64,000 nt of DNA from Cellulosimicrobium composti (GTDB taxonomy: Bacteria; Actinomycetota; Actinomycetes; Actinomycetales; Cellulomonadaceae): assembly GCF_009711085.1 (NCBI RefSeq), contig NZ_WMKA01000004.1:106393-170392 (forward strand), read 5' to 3'. The notes under the pieces are model-generated. The model was not told where the DNA came from. It was given only the letters and a program-made list of their open reading frames with translations, and ran no database searches. A program made the translations under genes and the position numbers. Positions 35,364 through 44,040 of this stretch are shown here, piece by piece (the first letter of the stretch is position 1; each line of letters starts with the position of its first letter).

Positions 35364-36395
35364 GTGGCCACCATCGGAGACGTCGCCCGGGTCGCGGGGG
35401 TCTCGCGCAGCACGGCGTCGTACGCGCTCTCGGGGAAGAGGGCGATCTCGGCGGACGTGCGCCGTCGCGTCGAGGACGCCGTCCGGACGCTCGGGTACAC
35501 GCCCAACGCCGGGGCGCGCGCGCTCGCCACGACGCGCACGATGGTCATCGGGCTGCTCGCGCAGTTCCTCCCGGACGAGTTCGCGCCCGCGATGCTCCAG
35601 TACATGCTCGGCGTCTCCGACACCGCGCGCGAGCACGGCTACGACATCCTGCTCGCCACCGACGCCGACGGGACCCGCGCGCTGCGCCGCATGACGGACT
35701 CGCGCATGGTCGACGGCGTCGTCCTGCTCAACGTCGCCGAGCACGACGAGCGCCTGCCGATCCTGCGGGCCGCGCCCCAGCCGGGCGCGCTCGTCGGCCT
35801 GCCCGCGGACTGCACGGGCGTCGACGTGTTCGACCTCGACTTCGAGGAGGCCGGCCGCCTCATGGTCGACCACCTCCACCGCCTCGGGCACCGCGAGGTC
35901 GTGCTCGTCTCGCAGCCCGAGCACGTCGTCGAGCGCGGTGGCGCGTACGTGTGGCGCCTCCAGAACGCCGCGGTCGAGGCCGCGCGGGCGCGCGGCGTCG
36001 TCCTGCACGCCACGTACGCGTCGTCGGGCCAGCCCGAGGTCGGCCGCGAGCTCCACGCGCTCCTCGACGCGTACCCCCGGGCCACCGGCCTGGTCATCAA
36101 CAACGAGGCGGCCGCGGCCGCCCTGCCCACCGTCCTGCACGACCGCGGCCTGTCCGCGCCGCGGGACCTGTCCGTCGTCGGGCGCTACTCGGACGAGTTC
36201 GCCCGCACGTTCTCCCTGCCCTTCTCCTCGGTCGAGTCCGCGCCGGACCGCCTGGGCCGCATGGCCGTGCGCCAGCTCGTGCGGCGCATCGAGGGGGAGG
36301 TCGGGGCTGACGAGCCGCACGTCGTGCGGTTCGTCTCGCCCGAGCTCGTCGACCGGGGAAGCACGGGGGCGCCGCCCCGGCGCACCGGGGCCTAG
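35364..36395 (+). CDS. LacI-family transcriptional regulator of the sugar locus
   Basis: This 343-residue protein has an N-terminal helix-turn-helix, ATIGDVARVAGVSRSTASYA, and the hinge GYTPNAGARAL. The C-terminal periplasmic-binding-protein-like effector domain has LVINNEAAAAALP and VVGRYSDEF. The GTG start at 35364 follows GAGGAGG. It heads the ABC transporter and hydrolase genes and has its own operator. The identical 14-bp site upstream of 44041 suggests a second target. The effector is probably an arabinose- or xylose-containing oligosaccharide; this is inferred from the neighbours. Confidence 0.92.
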   Translation: MATIGDVARVAGVSRSTASYALSGKRAISADVRRRVEDAVRTLGYTPNAGARALATTRTMVIGLLAQFLPDEFAPAMLQYMLGVSDTAREHGYDILLATDADGTRALRRMTDSRMVDGVVLLNVAEHDERLPILRAAPQPGALVGLPADCTGVDVFDLDFEEAGRLMVDHLHRLGHREVVLVSQPEHVVERGGAYVWRLQNAAVEAARARGVVLHATYASSGQPEVGRELHALLDAYPRATGLVINNEAAAAALPTVLHDRGLSAPRDLSVVGRYSDEFARTFSLPFSSVESAPDRLGRMAVRQLVRRIEGEVGADEPHVVRFVSPELVDRGSTGAPPRRTGA

Positions 36396-36483
36396 GCCCC
36401 GACCGCCCCGCCGACCGACGGCGGGCGCGGACGCAAGGAGGTCGTCGGCGTCGTCGACCGACTCGTTCAAGGAGGAACCCGAG

Positions 36484-37749
36484 ATGCACCACACGCGCCG
36501 CAAGCCGGTCACCCTGGTGACCGCCGTCCTCGGCACCGCGACCCTCGCCCTCGTCGGGGCGTGCTCGTCCGGTGGGGCCGGGGGCGGGCAGGCGTCCGGC
36601 GGGGACAGCACCACGTACACGTGGTGGGACCCGTACCCGCAGCACGACGCGTCGTCCGACTGGGAGGCGCGCGTCCAGCAGTGCGGCGAGGAGGCCGGCG
36701 TCACCATCCAGCGCACCGCGTACGACACGACGGCGCTGACGAACCAGGCGCTGCTGTCGGCGCAGGAGGGCACGTCGCCCGACGTCATCCTGCTCGACAA
36801 CCCGGCCGTCTCCACGCTCGCCGAGACGGGCATGCTCACCACGATGGACGAGTTCGGCCTCGACACGGCCGACGTGGACGCGAACCTGCTCGACGCCGGC
36901 GTGGTGGACGGCGAGACGTACGGCATCCCCATCGGGGCCAACACGCTCGCGCTCTACTACAACAAGGAGATCCTCGACGCCGCGGGCGTCGACCCCGCGT
37001 CGATCACCGACTGGGCGTCGCTCACCGCCGCGCTCGAGGCCGTGACGGGTGCCGGGCACAAGGGCATCACGTTCGCGGGCATCGGCACCGAGGAGGGCTC
37101 GTTCCAGTTCCTGCCGTGGTTCTGGGGCGCGGGCGCCGACCTCACCCAGCTCGACTCGCCCGAGGCCGTCGAGGCGCTCGAGCTGTGGAAGGGCTGGCTC
37201 GACGCGGGCTACGCGCCGAACTCGGTCATCCAGAACTCGCAGAACACGACGTGGGAGGAGTTCCTCACCGGGGACTTCGCGTTCGTGGAGAACGGCACGT
37301 GGCAGGTCAACAGCGCCGCCGAGGCGGACTTCGAGACGGGCGTCGTGCAGCTCCCCGCGAAGGACGGCGGCGTCGCGCCCGCGCCCACGGGTGGCGAGTT
37401 CATCGTCGCGCCCGTGCAGTCCGACGAGGGCCGCTACGAGGTGACGCGCCAGATCGTCGAGTGCATGACGACGCCCGAGGGCTTCGTCGAGACGGCGAAC
37501 ACGTTCGCGTACTACGTGCCGCCGACGGAGGAGGGCCAGGAGCAGCTCCTCGCGGAGTCGCCCGAGCTCGAGACGTGGGTCGAGGCCGTGCGCAGCGCGA
37601 AGGGCCGCACGAGCGACAACCTCGGGACTGACTACCCGAAGATCTCCGAGGCGCTGTGGACCGCGGTCCAGAACGCGCTGTCCGGCTCCGCGACGCCGCA
37701 GGAGGCGCTCTCGGCCGCGCAGGCCGACGCCGAGGCCGCGACGAGCTGA
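36484..37749 (+). CDS. ABC sugar transporter, substrate-binding lipoprotein
   Basis: This 421-residue protein has a lipoprotein signal with LVGAC lipobox (Cys about 27) and a mature part of the family 1 extracellular solute-binding (CUT1) type. It shows LLSAQEGTSPDVILLDNP, YGIPIGANTLALYYNKEIL and FAFVENGTWQV. It captures an oligosaccharide outside the membrane for the two permeases that follow. No ATPase gene is in the cluster; CUT1 systems of actinobacteria commonly share a single MsiK-type ATPase encoded elsewhere. The ATG at 36484 has AAGGAGG upstream. Confidence 0.93.
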   Translation: MHHTRRKPVTLVTAVLGTATLALVGACSSGGAGGGQASGGDSTTYTWWDPYPQHDASSDWEARVQQCGEEAGVTIQRTAYDTTALTNQALLSAQEGTSPDVILLDNPAVSTLAETGMLTTMDEFGLDTADVDANLLDAGVVDGETYGIPIGANTLALYYNKEILDAAGVDPASITDWASLTAALEAVTGAGHKGITFAGIGTEEGSFQFLPWFWGAGADLTQLDSPEAVEALELWKGWLDAGYAPNSVIQNSQNTTWEEFLTGDFAFVENGTWQVNSAAEADFETGVVQLPAKDGGVAPAPTGGEFIVAPVQSDEGRYEVTRQIVECMTTPEGFVETANTFAYYVPPTEEGQEQLLAESPELETWVEAVRSAKGRTSDNLGTDYPKISEALWTAVQNALSGSATPQEALSAAQADAEAATS

Positions 37750-37803
37750 CCATGTGCGACGCACGTCGCATGTGAACGATCACAGGACTGACGAAGGATG
37801 ACC

Positions 37804-38784
37804 ATGACCACCCTCCCGACCGCCGTCGGGACGCGCGAGGACGCCGGGGGAGCGGCGGGCAGCACGCCCGCCGCCCCCTCGGGGCCGCGCCGCCGACGGG
37901 GACCGAGCGCGAGCCAGTGGGCCGCCGTGGGCTTCGCCGCCCCGCTGCTCGTGTACCTGGTGCTCTTCTACGCGTACCCGCTGTGGCGCAACGTCGACCT
38001 CAGCCTGCACGACTACACGATCCGCGCGTTCGTCCAGGGCGACCCGGAGTTCGTGGGCCTCGACAACTTCGCGGCGGTGTTCGCGTCGTCGACGTTCCCC
38101 GCGGCGCTGTGGAACACCGCGTTCTTCACGGTCGTGTCGATCGCGTTCCAGTTCACGATCGGCCTCGCGCTCGCGGTCTTCTTCCGGTCGAGCTTCCGGC
38201 TGTCGGGCTTCCTGCGCGCGCTGTTCCTCGTGCCGTGGCTGCTGCCCCTCATCGTGTCGTCGTCCACGTGGGCGTGGATGCTCAACAGCGACAACGGCAT
38301 CGTCAACTCGGTGCTCGAGTCGTTCGGGATCGGACAGATCAACTGGCTCACGTCGCCCGACACCGCGCTGATCGCCGTGACGATCGCCAACATCTGGCTC
38401 GGCATCCCGTTCAACCTCGTGATCCTCTACTCCGGGCTGCAGAACGTCCCGGGCGAGGTCTACGAGGCGGCGTCGCTCGACGGCGCGGGCGCGTGGCGCC
38501 AGTTCCGCAGCATCACGCTGCCCCTCCTGCGGCCCGTCTCCGCGATCACGATCCTGCTCGGGCTCATCTACACGCTCAAGGTCGTCGACGTCATCTGGAT
38601 CATGACGACGGGCGGCCCGGGCAACGCGTCCACGACGTTCGCCGTGTGGTCCTACCGCGAGGCGTTCGGCACCGGGCAGCCCGACTTCTCGCCCGCCGCC
38701 GCCGTCGGCAACATCCTCATCCTCGTCGCGCTCGTCTTCGGGTTCCTGCACCTGCAGCTCCAGCGCCGTCAGGAGGCGTCATGA
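37804..38784 (+). CDS. ABC sugar transporter permease, MalF type
   Basis: This 326-residue protein has six membrane helices and the EAA loop YEAASLDGAGAWRQFRSITLP, split here by its conserved glycine. It forms the channel with the next gene product. I favour the ATG at 37804 because GAAGG is 6 nt upstream; the ATG at 37798 directly abuts that tract. The hydrophilic N-terminus (about 35 residues) is longer than average. Its stop codon overlaps the start of the next permease. Confidence 0.92.
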   Translation: MTTLPTAVGTREDAGGAAGSTPAAPSGPRRRRGPSASQWAAVGFAAPLLVYLVLFYAYPLWRNVDLSLHDYTIRAFVQGDPEFVGLDNFAAVFASSTFPAALWNTAFFTVVSIAFQFTIGLALAVFFRSSFRLSGFLRALFLVPWLLPLIVSSSTWAWMLNSDNGIVNSVLESFGIGQINWLTSPDTALIAVTIANIWLGIPFNLVILYSGLQNVPGEVYEAASLDGAGAWRQFRSITLPLLRPVSAITILLGLIYTLKVVDVIWIMTTGGPGNASTTFAVWSYREAFGTGQPDFSPAAAVGNILILVALVFGFLHLQLQRRQEAS

Positions 38785-39599
38785 CCGCGACCCGCCCGTG
38801 GTGGAAGACCGTCCTCGGCGTCGTCTTCACCGCCCTCATGCTGTTCCCCGTCTACTGGATGGTGAACGTCTCCCTCACCCGCACGAGGGACCTGCGCGCC
38901 GACCCGCCGCACTGGTTCCCCTGGGCCCCGACGCTCGAGGGCTACGAGGCCGTCCTCGCGCAGCAGCTCCCCGCGCTCGGCACGAGCCTGCTCGTCGGGG
39001 CGGGGTGCGTCGTCCTCACCGTCGCGATCGCCGCGCCCGCCGGGTACGCGCTCGCGCTGCTCAACCTCCGCGGCGGCAAGACCCTGAGCTTCCTGCTGCT
39101 CGTCGCGCAGATGATCCCGGCCGTCGTCATGGCGATGGGGTTCTACGCCATCTACGTGCGGCTCGGGCTGCTCAACACGGTCGGCGGCCTCATCGTCGCC
39201 GACTCGACGATCGCCGTCCCGTTCGGCGTGCTCCTGTACACCGCGTTCATGTCCGGCATCCCGCGCGAGCTCCTCCAGGCCGCGCGCGTCGACGGCGCGG
39301 GCCCCTGGCGCACGTTCGTCTCGGTCGTGCTGCCCGTGAGCCGCAACTCCACCGTGACCGTCGCGCTCTTCGCGTTCCTGTGGGCGTGGTCCGACTTCAT
39401 CTTCGCGTCGACGCTCAACCGGAACGGCAGCCTCGTGCCGATCACGCTCGGCATCTACAGCTACATCGGGAACAACACGACCCAGTGGAACGCCATCATG
39501 GCGACCGCCGTCGTCGCGTCCGTGCCCGCCGCCGTGCTCCTCGTGCTCGCGCAGCGCTTCGTCGCCGCGGGCGTCACCGCCGGGGCCGTCAAGGACTGA
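38781..39599 (+). CDS. ABC sugar transporter permease, MalG type
   Basis: This 272-residue protein has six helices and the EAA loop LLQAARVDGAGPWRTFVSVV. The ATG at 38781 overlaps the previous stop codon (ATGA) and follows AGGAGG, so the two permeases are translationally coupled. It pairs with the MalF-type subunit to import the oligosaccharide bound by the lipoprotein. GH127 and GH31 genes follow and would degrade the imported sugar inside the cell. Confidence 0.92.
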   Translation: MTATRPWWKTVLGVVFTALMLFPVYWMVNVSLTRTRDLRADPPHWFPWAPTLEGYEAVLAQQLPALGTSLLVGAGCVVLTVAIAAPAGYALALLNLRGGKTLSFLLLVAQMIPAVVMAMGFYAIYVRLGLLNTVGGLIVADSTIAVPFGVLLYTAFMSGIPRELLQAARVDGAGPWRTFVSVVLPVSRNSTVTVALFAFLWAWSDFIFASTLNRNGSLVPITLGIYSYIGNNTTQWNAIMATAVVASVPAAVLLVLAQRFVAAGVTAGAVKD

Positions 39600-39644
39600 G
39601 CCGTCCCGCCCCGCAGCTCCCGCACCTCGTCAGAAGGACCGACC

Positions 39645-41612
39645 GTGACAGACCGCTCCACCACGACCGCCACCGCCGTCGCCCGCCCGGGCGGGACCGC
39701 GCTCCTCGCCGACCCCGCGGCGCGCCCCGTCCAGCCGCCGACGCGCGGACGCCGCGGGCTCGGCGTCGGCGAGGTCCGGCTCGACGGCGGCTTCTGGGGC
39801 GACCTGCAGGAGACCAACGCCCGCGCGACCATCGACCACTGCGAGCAGTGGATGGAGCGGCTCGGCTGGATCGCGAGCTTCGACGCCGTCGCGCACGGCA
39901 CGACGGGCGGCCACCGGCCGGGGTGGCAGTTCTCCGACTCGGAGGTCTACAAGCTGCTCGAGGCGATGGCGTGGGAGCTCGCGCGCTCCGACGACGCGGC
40001 GCTCGCGGCGCGGTACGACCGGCTCGTCGAGCGGGTCGCCGCCGCGCAGGACGACGACGGCTACCTCAACACGTGCTTCGGCCACGCCGGCCAGCCGGGT
40101 CGCTGGACGGACCTCGAGCGCGGGCACGAGCTGTACTGCGTGGGCCACCTGCTCCAGGCGGCCGTCGCGCGCGTGCGCACCGCGGGCGAGGACCTGCTGG
40201 TGCAGGTCGCGCGGCGCGCGGCGGATCTCGTGTGCCGCGAGTTCGGCCCGGACGGGCGTGCCGGCATCTGCGGGCACCCGGAGATCGAGGTGGGCCTCGC
40301 GGAGCTCGGCCGCGCGCTCGGCGAGCCGCGCTACACCGAGCAGGCGCGCGTCTTCGTGGAGCGTCGCGGCCACGGCACGCTCGCCCCGATCCCGCTCCTG
40401 AGCCCCGCGTACTTCCAGGACGACGTCCCGGTGCGCGAGGCCGACGTGTGGCGCGGGCACGCCGTGCGCGCCCTCTACCTCGCCGCGGGCGCGGTCGACG
40501 TCGCGGTGGACACGGGCGACGACGAGCTGCTCGGCGCAGTCGTGCGGCAGTGGGAGCGCACCGTCGAGCGGCGCACCTACCTCACGGGCGGCATGGGCTC
40601 GCGGCACCAGGACGAGGGGTTCGGCGACGACTGGGAGCTGCCCGCGGACCGCGCGTACTGCGAGACGTGCGCGGGGATCGCCTCGGCCATGGTCTCGTGG
40701 CGGCTCTACCTCGCGACGGGCGACGTGCGGTACGCGGACCTCATGGAGCGCACCTACCTCAACGTCGTGGCCACGTCCCCGCGGGCCGACGGCCGCGCGT
40801 TCTTCTACGCCAACCCGCTGCAGCAGCGCGTCGCGGGGCAGGACGTCGCCGCGGACGCGGAGAACCCGCGGGCCGAGGGCGGGGTCCGCGCGCCCTGGTT
40901 CGACGTGTCGTGCTGCCCGACGAACGTCGCGCGCACCCTCGCGTCGTGGCAGGCGTACGTCGCGTCCGTCGACGGTGACGAGCTGTCCCTGCTCCAGCAC
41001 GCCGCGTGCGACGTGGACGTCGCGCTCGACGCGGGCGGACGGCTCGCCGTGCGCGTGACGACCGAGTACCCGGCCGACGGCGTCGTGCGCGTCGAGGTCC
41101 TCGACGCCCCCGGGCGCGAGGTCGCGCTGCGCCTGCGCGTGCCGTCCTGGGCGCACGGCGCGACGCTCACCGGTCCCGACGGCGTCGCGCGGCTCGTCGC
41201 CCCGGGCTGGGCCGAGGTGCGGGGTGCGCTGGGCGCGGGGGACTTCGTCGTGCTCGACCTCCCGGTCGCGCCGCGGCTCACGTGGCCCGACCCGCGGATC
41301 GACGCCGTCCGGGGCTGCGTCGCCGTCGAGCGCGGGCCGGTCGTGCTGTGCCTCGAGTCCGTCGACCTGCCCGCGGGCGTGACCGTCGACGACGTGCGCG
41401 TCGACCCCGGCGTCGCTCCGCGCCCGCACGAGGACGGCGCCGTCGTGCGCGCCACCGTGGTCGCGCACCGCACCGACCGGTCGTCCCTGCCGTACCCGAG
41501 CGCCCCGCCCACCCCGGCGCCGCGCGACGAGGTCGACCTCGTGCTCGTGCCCTACCACCGGTGGGCCGAGCGCGGGCCGTCGACCATGCGCGTGTTCCTC
41601 CCCACCCTCTGA
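39645..41612 (+). CDS. GH127 beta-L-arabinofuranosidase
   Basis: The protein has 655 residues with no signal peptide, so it is cytoplasmic. The zinc-site residues of characterised HypBA1 (Glu338, Cys340, Cys417, Cys418) have clear counterparts: C-E-T-C-A-G gives Glu340 and Cys342, and S-C-C-P-T-N gives Cys423 and Cys424. Length and spacing match the family closely. HypBA1 releases L-arabinose from beta-L-arabinofuranosides of plant hydroxyproline-rich glycoproteins. The GTG at 39645 follows AAGGA. The place behind a CUT1 transporter and before a GH31 gene suggests that imported beta-arabinosides are the substrate. Confidence 0.92.
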   Translation: MTDRSTTTATAVARPGGTALLADPAARPVQPPTRGRRGLGVGEVRLDGGFWGDLQETNARATIDHCEQWMERLGWIASFDAVAHGTTGGHRPGWQFSDSEVYKLLEAMAWELARSDDAALAARYDRLVERVAAAQDDDGYLNTCFGHAGQPGRWTDLERGHELYCVGHLLQAAVARVRTAGEDLLVQVARRAADLVCREFGPDGRAGICGHPEIEVGLAELGRALGEPRYTEQARVFVERRGHGTLAPIPLLSPAYFQDDVPVREADVWRGHAVRALYLAAGAVDVAVDTGDDELLGAVVRQWERTVERRTYLTGGMGSRHQDEGFGDDWELPADRAYCETCAGIASAMVSWRLYLATGDVRYADLMERTYLNVVATSPRADGRAFFYANPLQQRVAGQDVAADAENPRAEGGVRAPWFDVSCCPTNVARTLASWQAYVASVDGDELSLLQHAACDVDVALDAGGRLAVRVTTEYPADGVVRVEVLDAPGREVALRLRVPSWAHGATLTGPDGVARLVAPGWAEVRGALGAGDFVVLDLPVAPRLTWPDPRIDAVRGCVAVERGPVVLCLESVDLPAGVTVDDVRVDPGVAPRPHEDGAVVRATVVAHRTDRSSLPYPSAPPTPAPRDEVDLVLVPYHRWAERGPSTMRVFLPTL

Positions 41613-41643
41613 CTCGAACCACCCACCTGTCGAAGGAGACCCG

Positions 41644-43731
41644 GTGACCACCGATCACCCGACCGAGAGCCCCGTGCGGGCCGACGGCACGCGCCTGGAG
41701 TGGCGCGGCGGCGGCGAGACGCTCGTCGTCGAGCCGTGGGGGCCCGACGCCGTGCGCGTCCGCGCGACCCTCATGGGGGACGTCGTGGACAGCGAGCACG
41801 CGCTCCTGCCGCGCGAGCAGGTCCCGCCCGCGCCCGACGCGCGCGTCGAGCTGCGCGCCGACGGCGCGACCCTCGTCACGGGCGCGCTGCGCGTCGAGCT
41901 CCGCGTCACGACGTGGTTCCACGAGCCCGTGGGGTACGAGCGCTCGCACTGCGAGGTCGCGTTCTACGACCGCGAGGGCCGCCTGCTCCTGCGCGAGCTC
42001 GACCGGGGCGGCTCGCTCGACCTCCAGGCGCGCCGGTTCCGCCCGCGCCTCGGCGGCGACCTCGAGCTCACGGCGTCGTTCGAGTCGGACCCCGACGAGA
42101 AGCTCTACGGGATGGGGCAGTACCAGCAGCACGTCCTCGACCTCAAGGGGTCGACGTTCGAGCTCGCGCACCGCAACTCCCAGGCGAGCGTGCCGTTCGT
42201 GCTGTCGAGCGCCGGGTACGGGTTCCTGTGGAACGACCCGGCGATCGGCCGGGCCACGTTCGCGCGCAACCGCACCGAGTGGCACGCGGAGGCGACGCGC
42301 CAGCTCGACTACTGGGTGACGGCCGGCGACTCGCCCGCGCAGATCACGCGCGCGTACGCCGACGCGACCGGGCACGCGCCGATGATGCCGGAGCGGGGGC
42401 TCGGGTTCTGGCAGTGCAAGCTGCGCTACTGGAACGCGGAGCAGCTCCTCGACGTCGCGCGCGAGCATCGCCGGCGCGGCCTGCCGCTCGACGTGATCGT
42501 CGCCGACTTCTTCCACTGGCCGCGCATGGGCGACTACCGGTTCGAGGAGGAGTTCTGGCCCGACCCGGCGGGCCTCGTCGCCGAGCTGCGCGAGCTCGGC
42601 GTCGAGCTCATGGTCTCCGTCTGGCCGCAGGTCTCGGTCGAGTCGGAGAACTACTCCCACCTGCGGCGCGAGAACCTCCTCGTGCGCGCCGAGCGCGGCC
42701 TCGACGTGCAGATGGCGTTCCAGGGGCCGAGCGCGTTCCTCGACGTGACGAACCCCGAGGCGCGGCGCTGGCTGTGGGAGACGTGCCGTCGCAACTACGG
42801 CAGCCTCGGGGTGCGCACGTTCTGGCTCGACGAGGCCGAGCCGGAGTACGGGGTCTACGACTTCGACGCCTACCGCTACCACCTCGGGTCGAACCTGCGG
42901 GTCGGCAACCTGTACCCGCAGCTCTACGCGCGCGCGTTCTGGGACGGTCAGCGCGCGGACGGCGAGGAGGAGGTGGTCAACCTCGTGCGGTGCGCGTGGG
43001 CGGGCAGCCAGCGGTACGGCGCGCTCGTGTGGTCCGGAGACATCAGCTCGACGTGGCAGGACATGGCCCGCCAGGTCACCGCGGGCATCCACATGGGGGT
43101 CGCGGGCATCCCGTGGTTCACCACGGACATCGGCGGGTTCCACCGCGGCGACGTCTCCGACCCGGCGTTCCACGAGCTCCTCGTGCGCTGGTTCCAGCTC
43201 GGCGCGTTCAGCCCGGTGATGCGCCTGCACGGCGACCGCCTGCCGTACGAGGACGTGACCGCCGCGGACGGCTCGCCCCGCCTGCGCTCGGGCGGGCCCA
43301 ACGAGCTGTGGAGCTTCGGCGAGGACGTGTACCGCGTGCTGGAGCGCTACGTGCACCTGCGCGAGGCGCTGCGCCCGTACCTGCGCGACGTGATGCGCGC
43401 CGCGCACACGGACGGCCAGCCCGTCATGCGCGGGCTCTTCCACGACTTCCCGGACGACCCGCGCGCGTGGGACGTGGACGACCAGTTCCTCCTCGGCCCG
43501 GACGTCCTCGTGGCGCCGGTCCTGGAGGCCGGGGCGCGCGAGCGCGACGTCTGGCTGCCCGCGGGCGCGCGGTGGACCGACGCGGCGACCGGCGAGGTGC
43601 ACGACGGCGGCCGGACGGTCCGCGCGCAGGCGCCGCTCGACGTCGTCCCCGTCTTCCTGCGCGACGGCGCGCTGGACCACGTCGTCGGCCGCACCACGGG
43701 CGCGGTCCCGCCGGGCGCACCCGTTCCCTGA
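41644..43731 (+). CDS. GH31 family glycosidase, alpha-xylosidase-like
   Basis: This 695-residue cytoplasmic protein has the GH31 fold. The nucleophile is Asp396 in FWLDEAEPE, the acid/base is Asp466 in WSGDISSTW, and GFWQCKLRYWN precedes the barrel. GH31 includes alpha-xylosidases, alpha-glucosidases and alpha-galactosidases; the overall pattern is nearest to the alpha-xylosidase-like bacterial group, but specificity cannot be fixed from sequence. The GTG at 41644 follows AAGGAG. It is the last gene of the lacI-ABC-GH127 run, closed by a perfect 13-bp hairpin at 43736-43763. Confidence 0.9.
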   Translation: MTTDHPTESPVRADGTRLEWRGGGETLVVEPWGPDAVRVRATLMGDVVDSEHALLPREQVPPAPDARVELRADGATLVTGALRVELRVTTWFHEPVGYERSHCEVAFYDREGRLLLRELDRGGSLDLQARRFRPRLGGDLELTASFESDPDEKLYGMGQYQQHVLDLKGSTFELAHRNSQASVPFVLSSAGYGFLWNDPAIGRATFARNRTEWHAEATRQLDYWVTAGDSPAQITRAYADATGHAPMMPERGLGFWQCKLRYWNAEQLLDVAREHRRRGLPLDVIVADFFHWPRMGDYRFEEEFWPDPAGLVAELRELGVELMVSVWPQVSVESENYSHLRRENLLVRAERGLDVQMAFQGPSAFLDVTNPEARRWLWETCRRNYGSLGVRTFWLDEAEPEYGVYDFDAYRYHLGSNLRVGNLYPQLYARAFWDGQRADGEEEVVNLVRCAWAGSQRYGALVWSGDISSTWQDMARQVTAGIHMGVAGIPWFTTDIGGFHRGDVSDPAFHELLVRWFQLGAFSPVMRLHGDRLPYEDVTAADGSPRLRSGGPNELWSFGEDVYRVLERYVHLREALRPYLRDVMRAAHTDGQPVMRGLFHDFPDDPRAWDVDDQFLLGPDVLVAPVLEAGARERDVWLPAGARWTDAATGEVHDGGRTVRAQAPLDVVPVFLRDGALDHVVGRTTGAVPPGAPVP

Positions 43732-43735
43732 CGCG

Positions 43736-43763
43736 GTGGGGCGCGCGGTGCCGCGCGCCCCAC
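43736..43763 (+). terminator. terminator hairpin after the GH31 gene
   Basis: GTGGGGCGCGCGG (43736-43748) and CCGCGCGCCCCAC (43751-43763) form a perfect 13-bp arm pair with a 2-nt centre. It closes the lacI-ABC-GH127-GH31 run. Confidence 0.7.
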
Positions 43764-43788
43764 CCCCGTGCTCGGGACAGGCCGGTCG

Positions 43789-43802
43789 TCGAACCGGTTC
43801 GA
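43789..43802 (+). promoter_or_regulatory. LacI operator in front of the secreted hydrolase
   Basis: TCGAACCGGTTCGA is identical over 14 bp to the site at 35336-35349 in front of lacI. It lies 240 bp before the start codon at 44041. The shared site ties the secreted enzyme to the same regulator. The remaining leader (43803-44040) contains the GGAGG for the GTG start and nothing else I can identify. Confidence 0.75.
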
Positions 43803-44040
43803 CCGACGATCGCCCGGCCGGAGCACGAGATCGGACGAAGACGTCCGAGACCACTCGGCGCGCGGGGCAGCCAGTCGCCACCGCACGCACCGACTCGTCG
43901 ACGGAAGGAGGAACCCCAGGACGGTCGCCTCTGCGCGGCCACGCACGGAGCCGGCGCCCGCAGCACGTGGACCCGGCAGCACGGACCGACGGGGTGCGTC
44001 GCGCACCCCGGACCCGCTTCCCACGACGGAGGACTTACCC

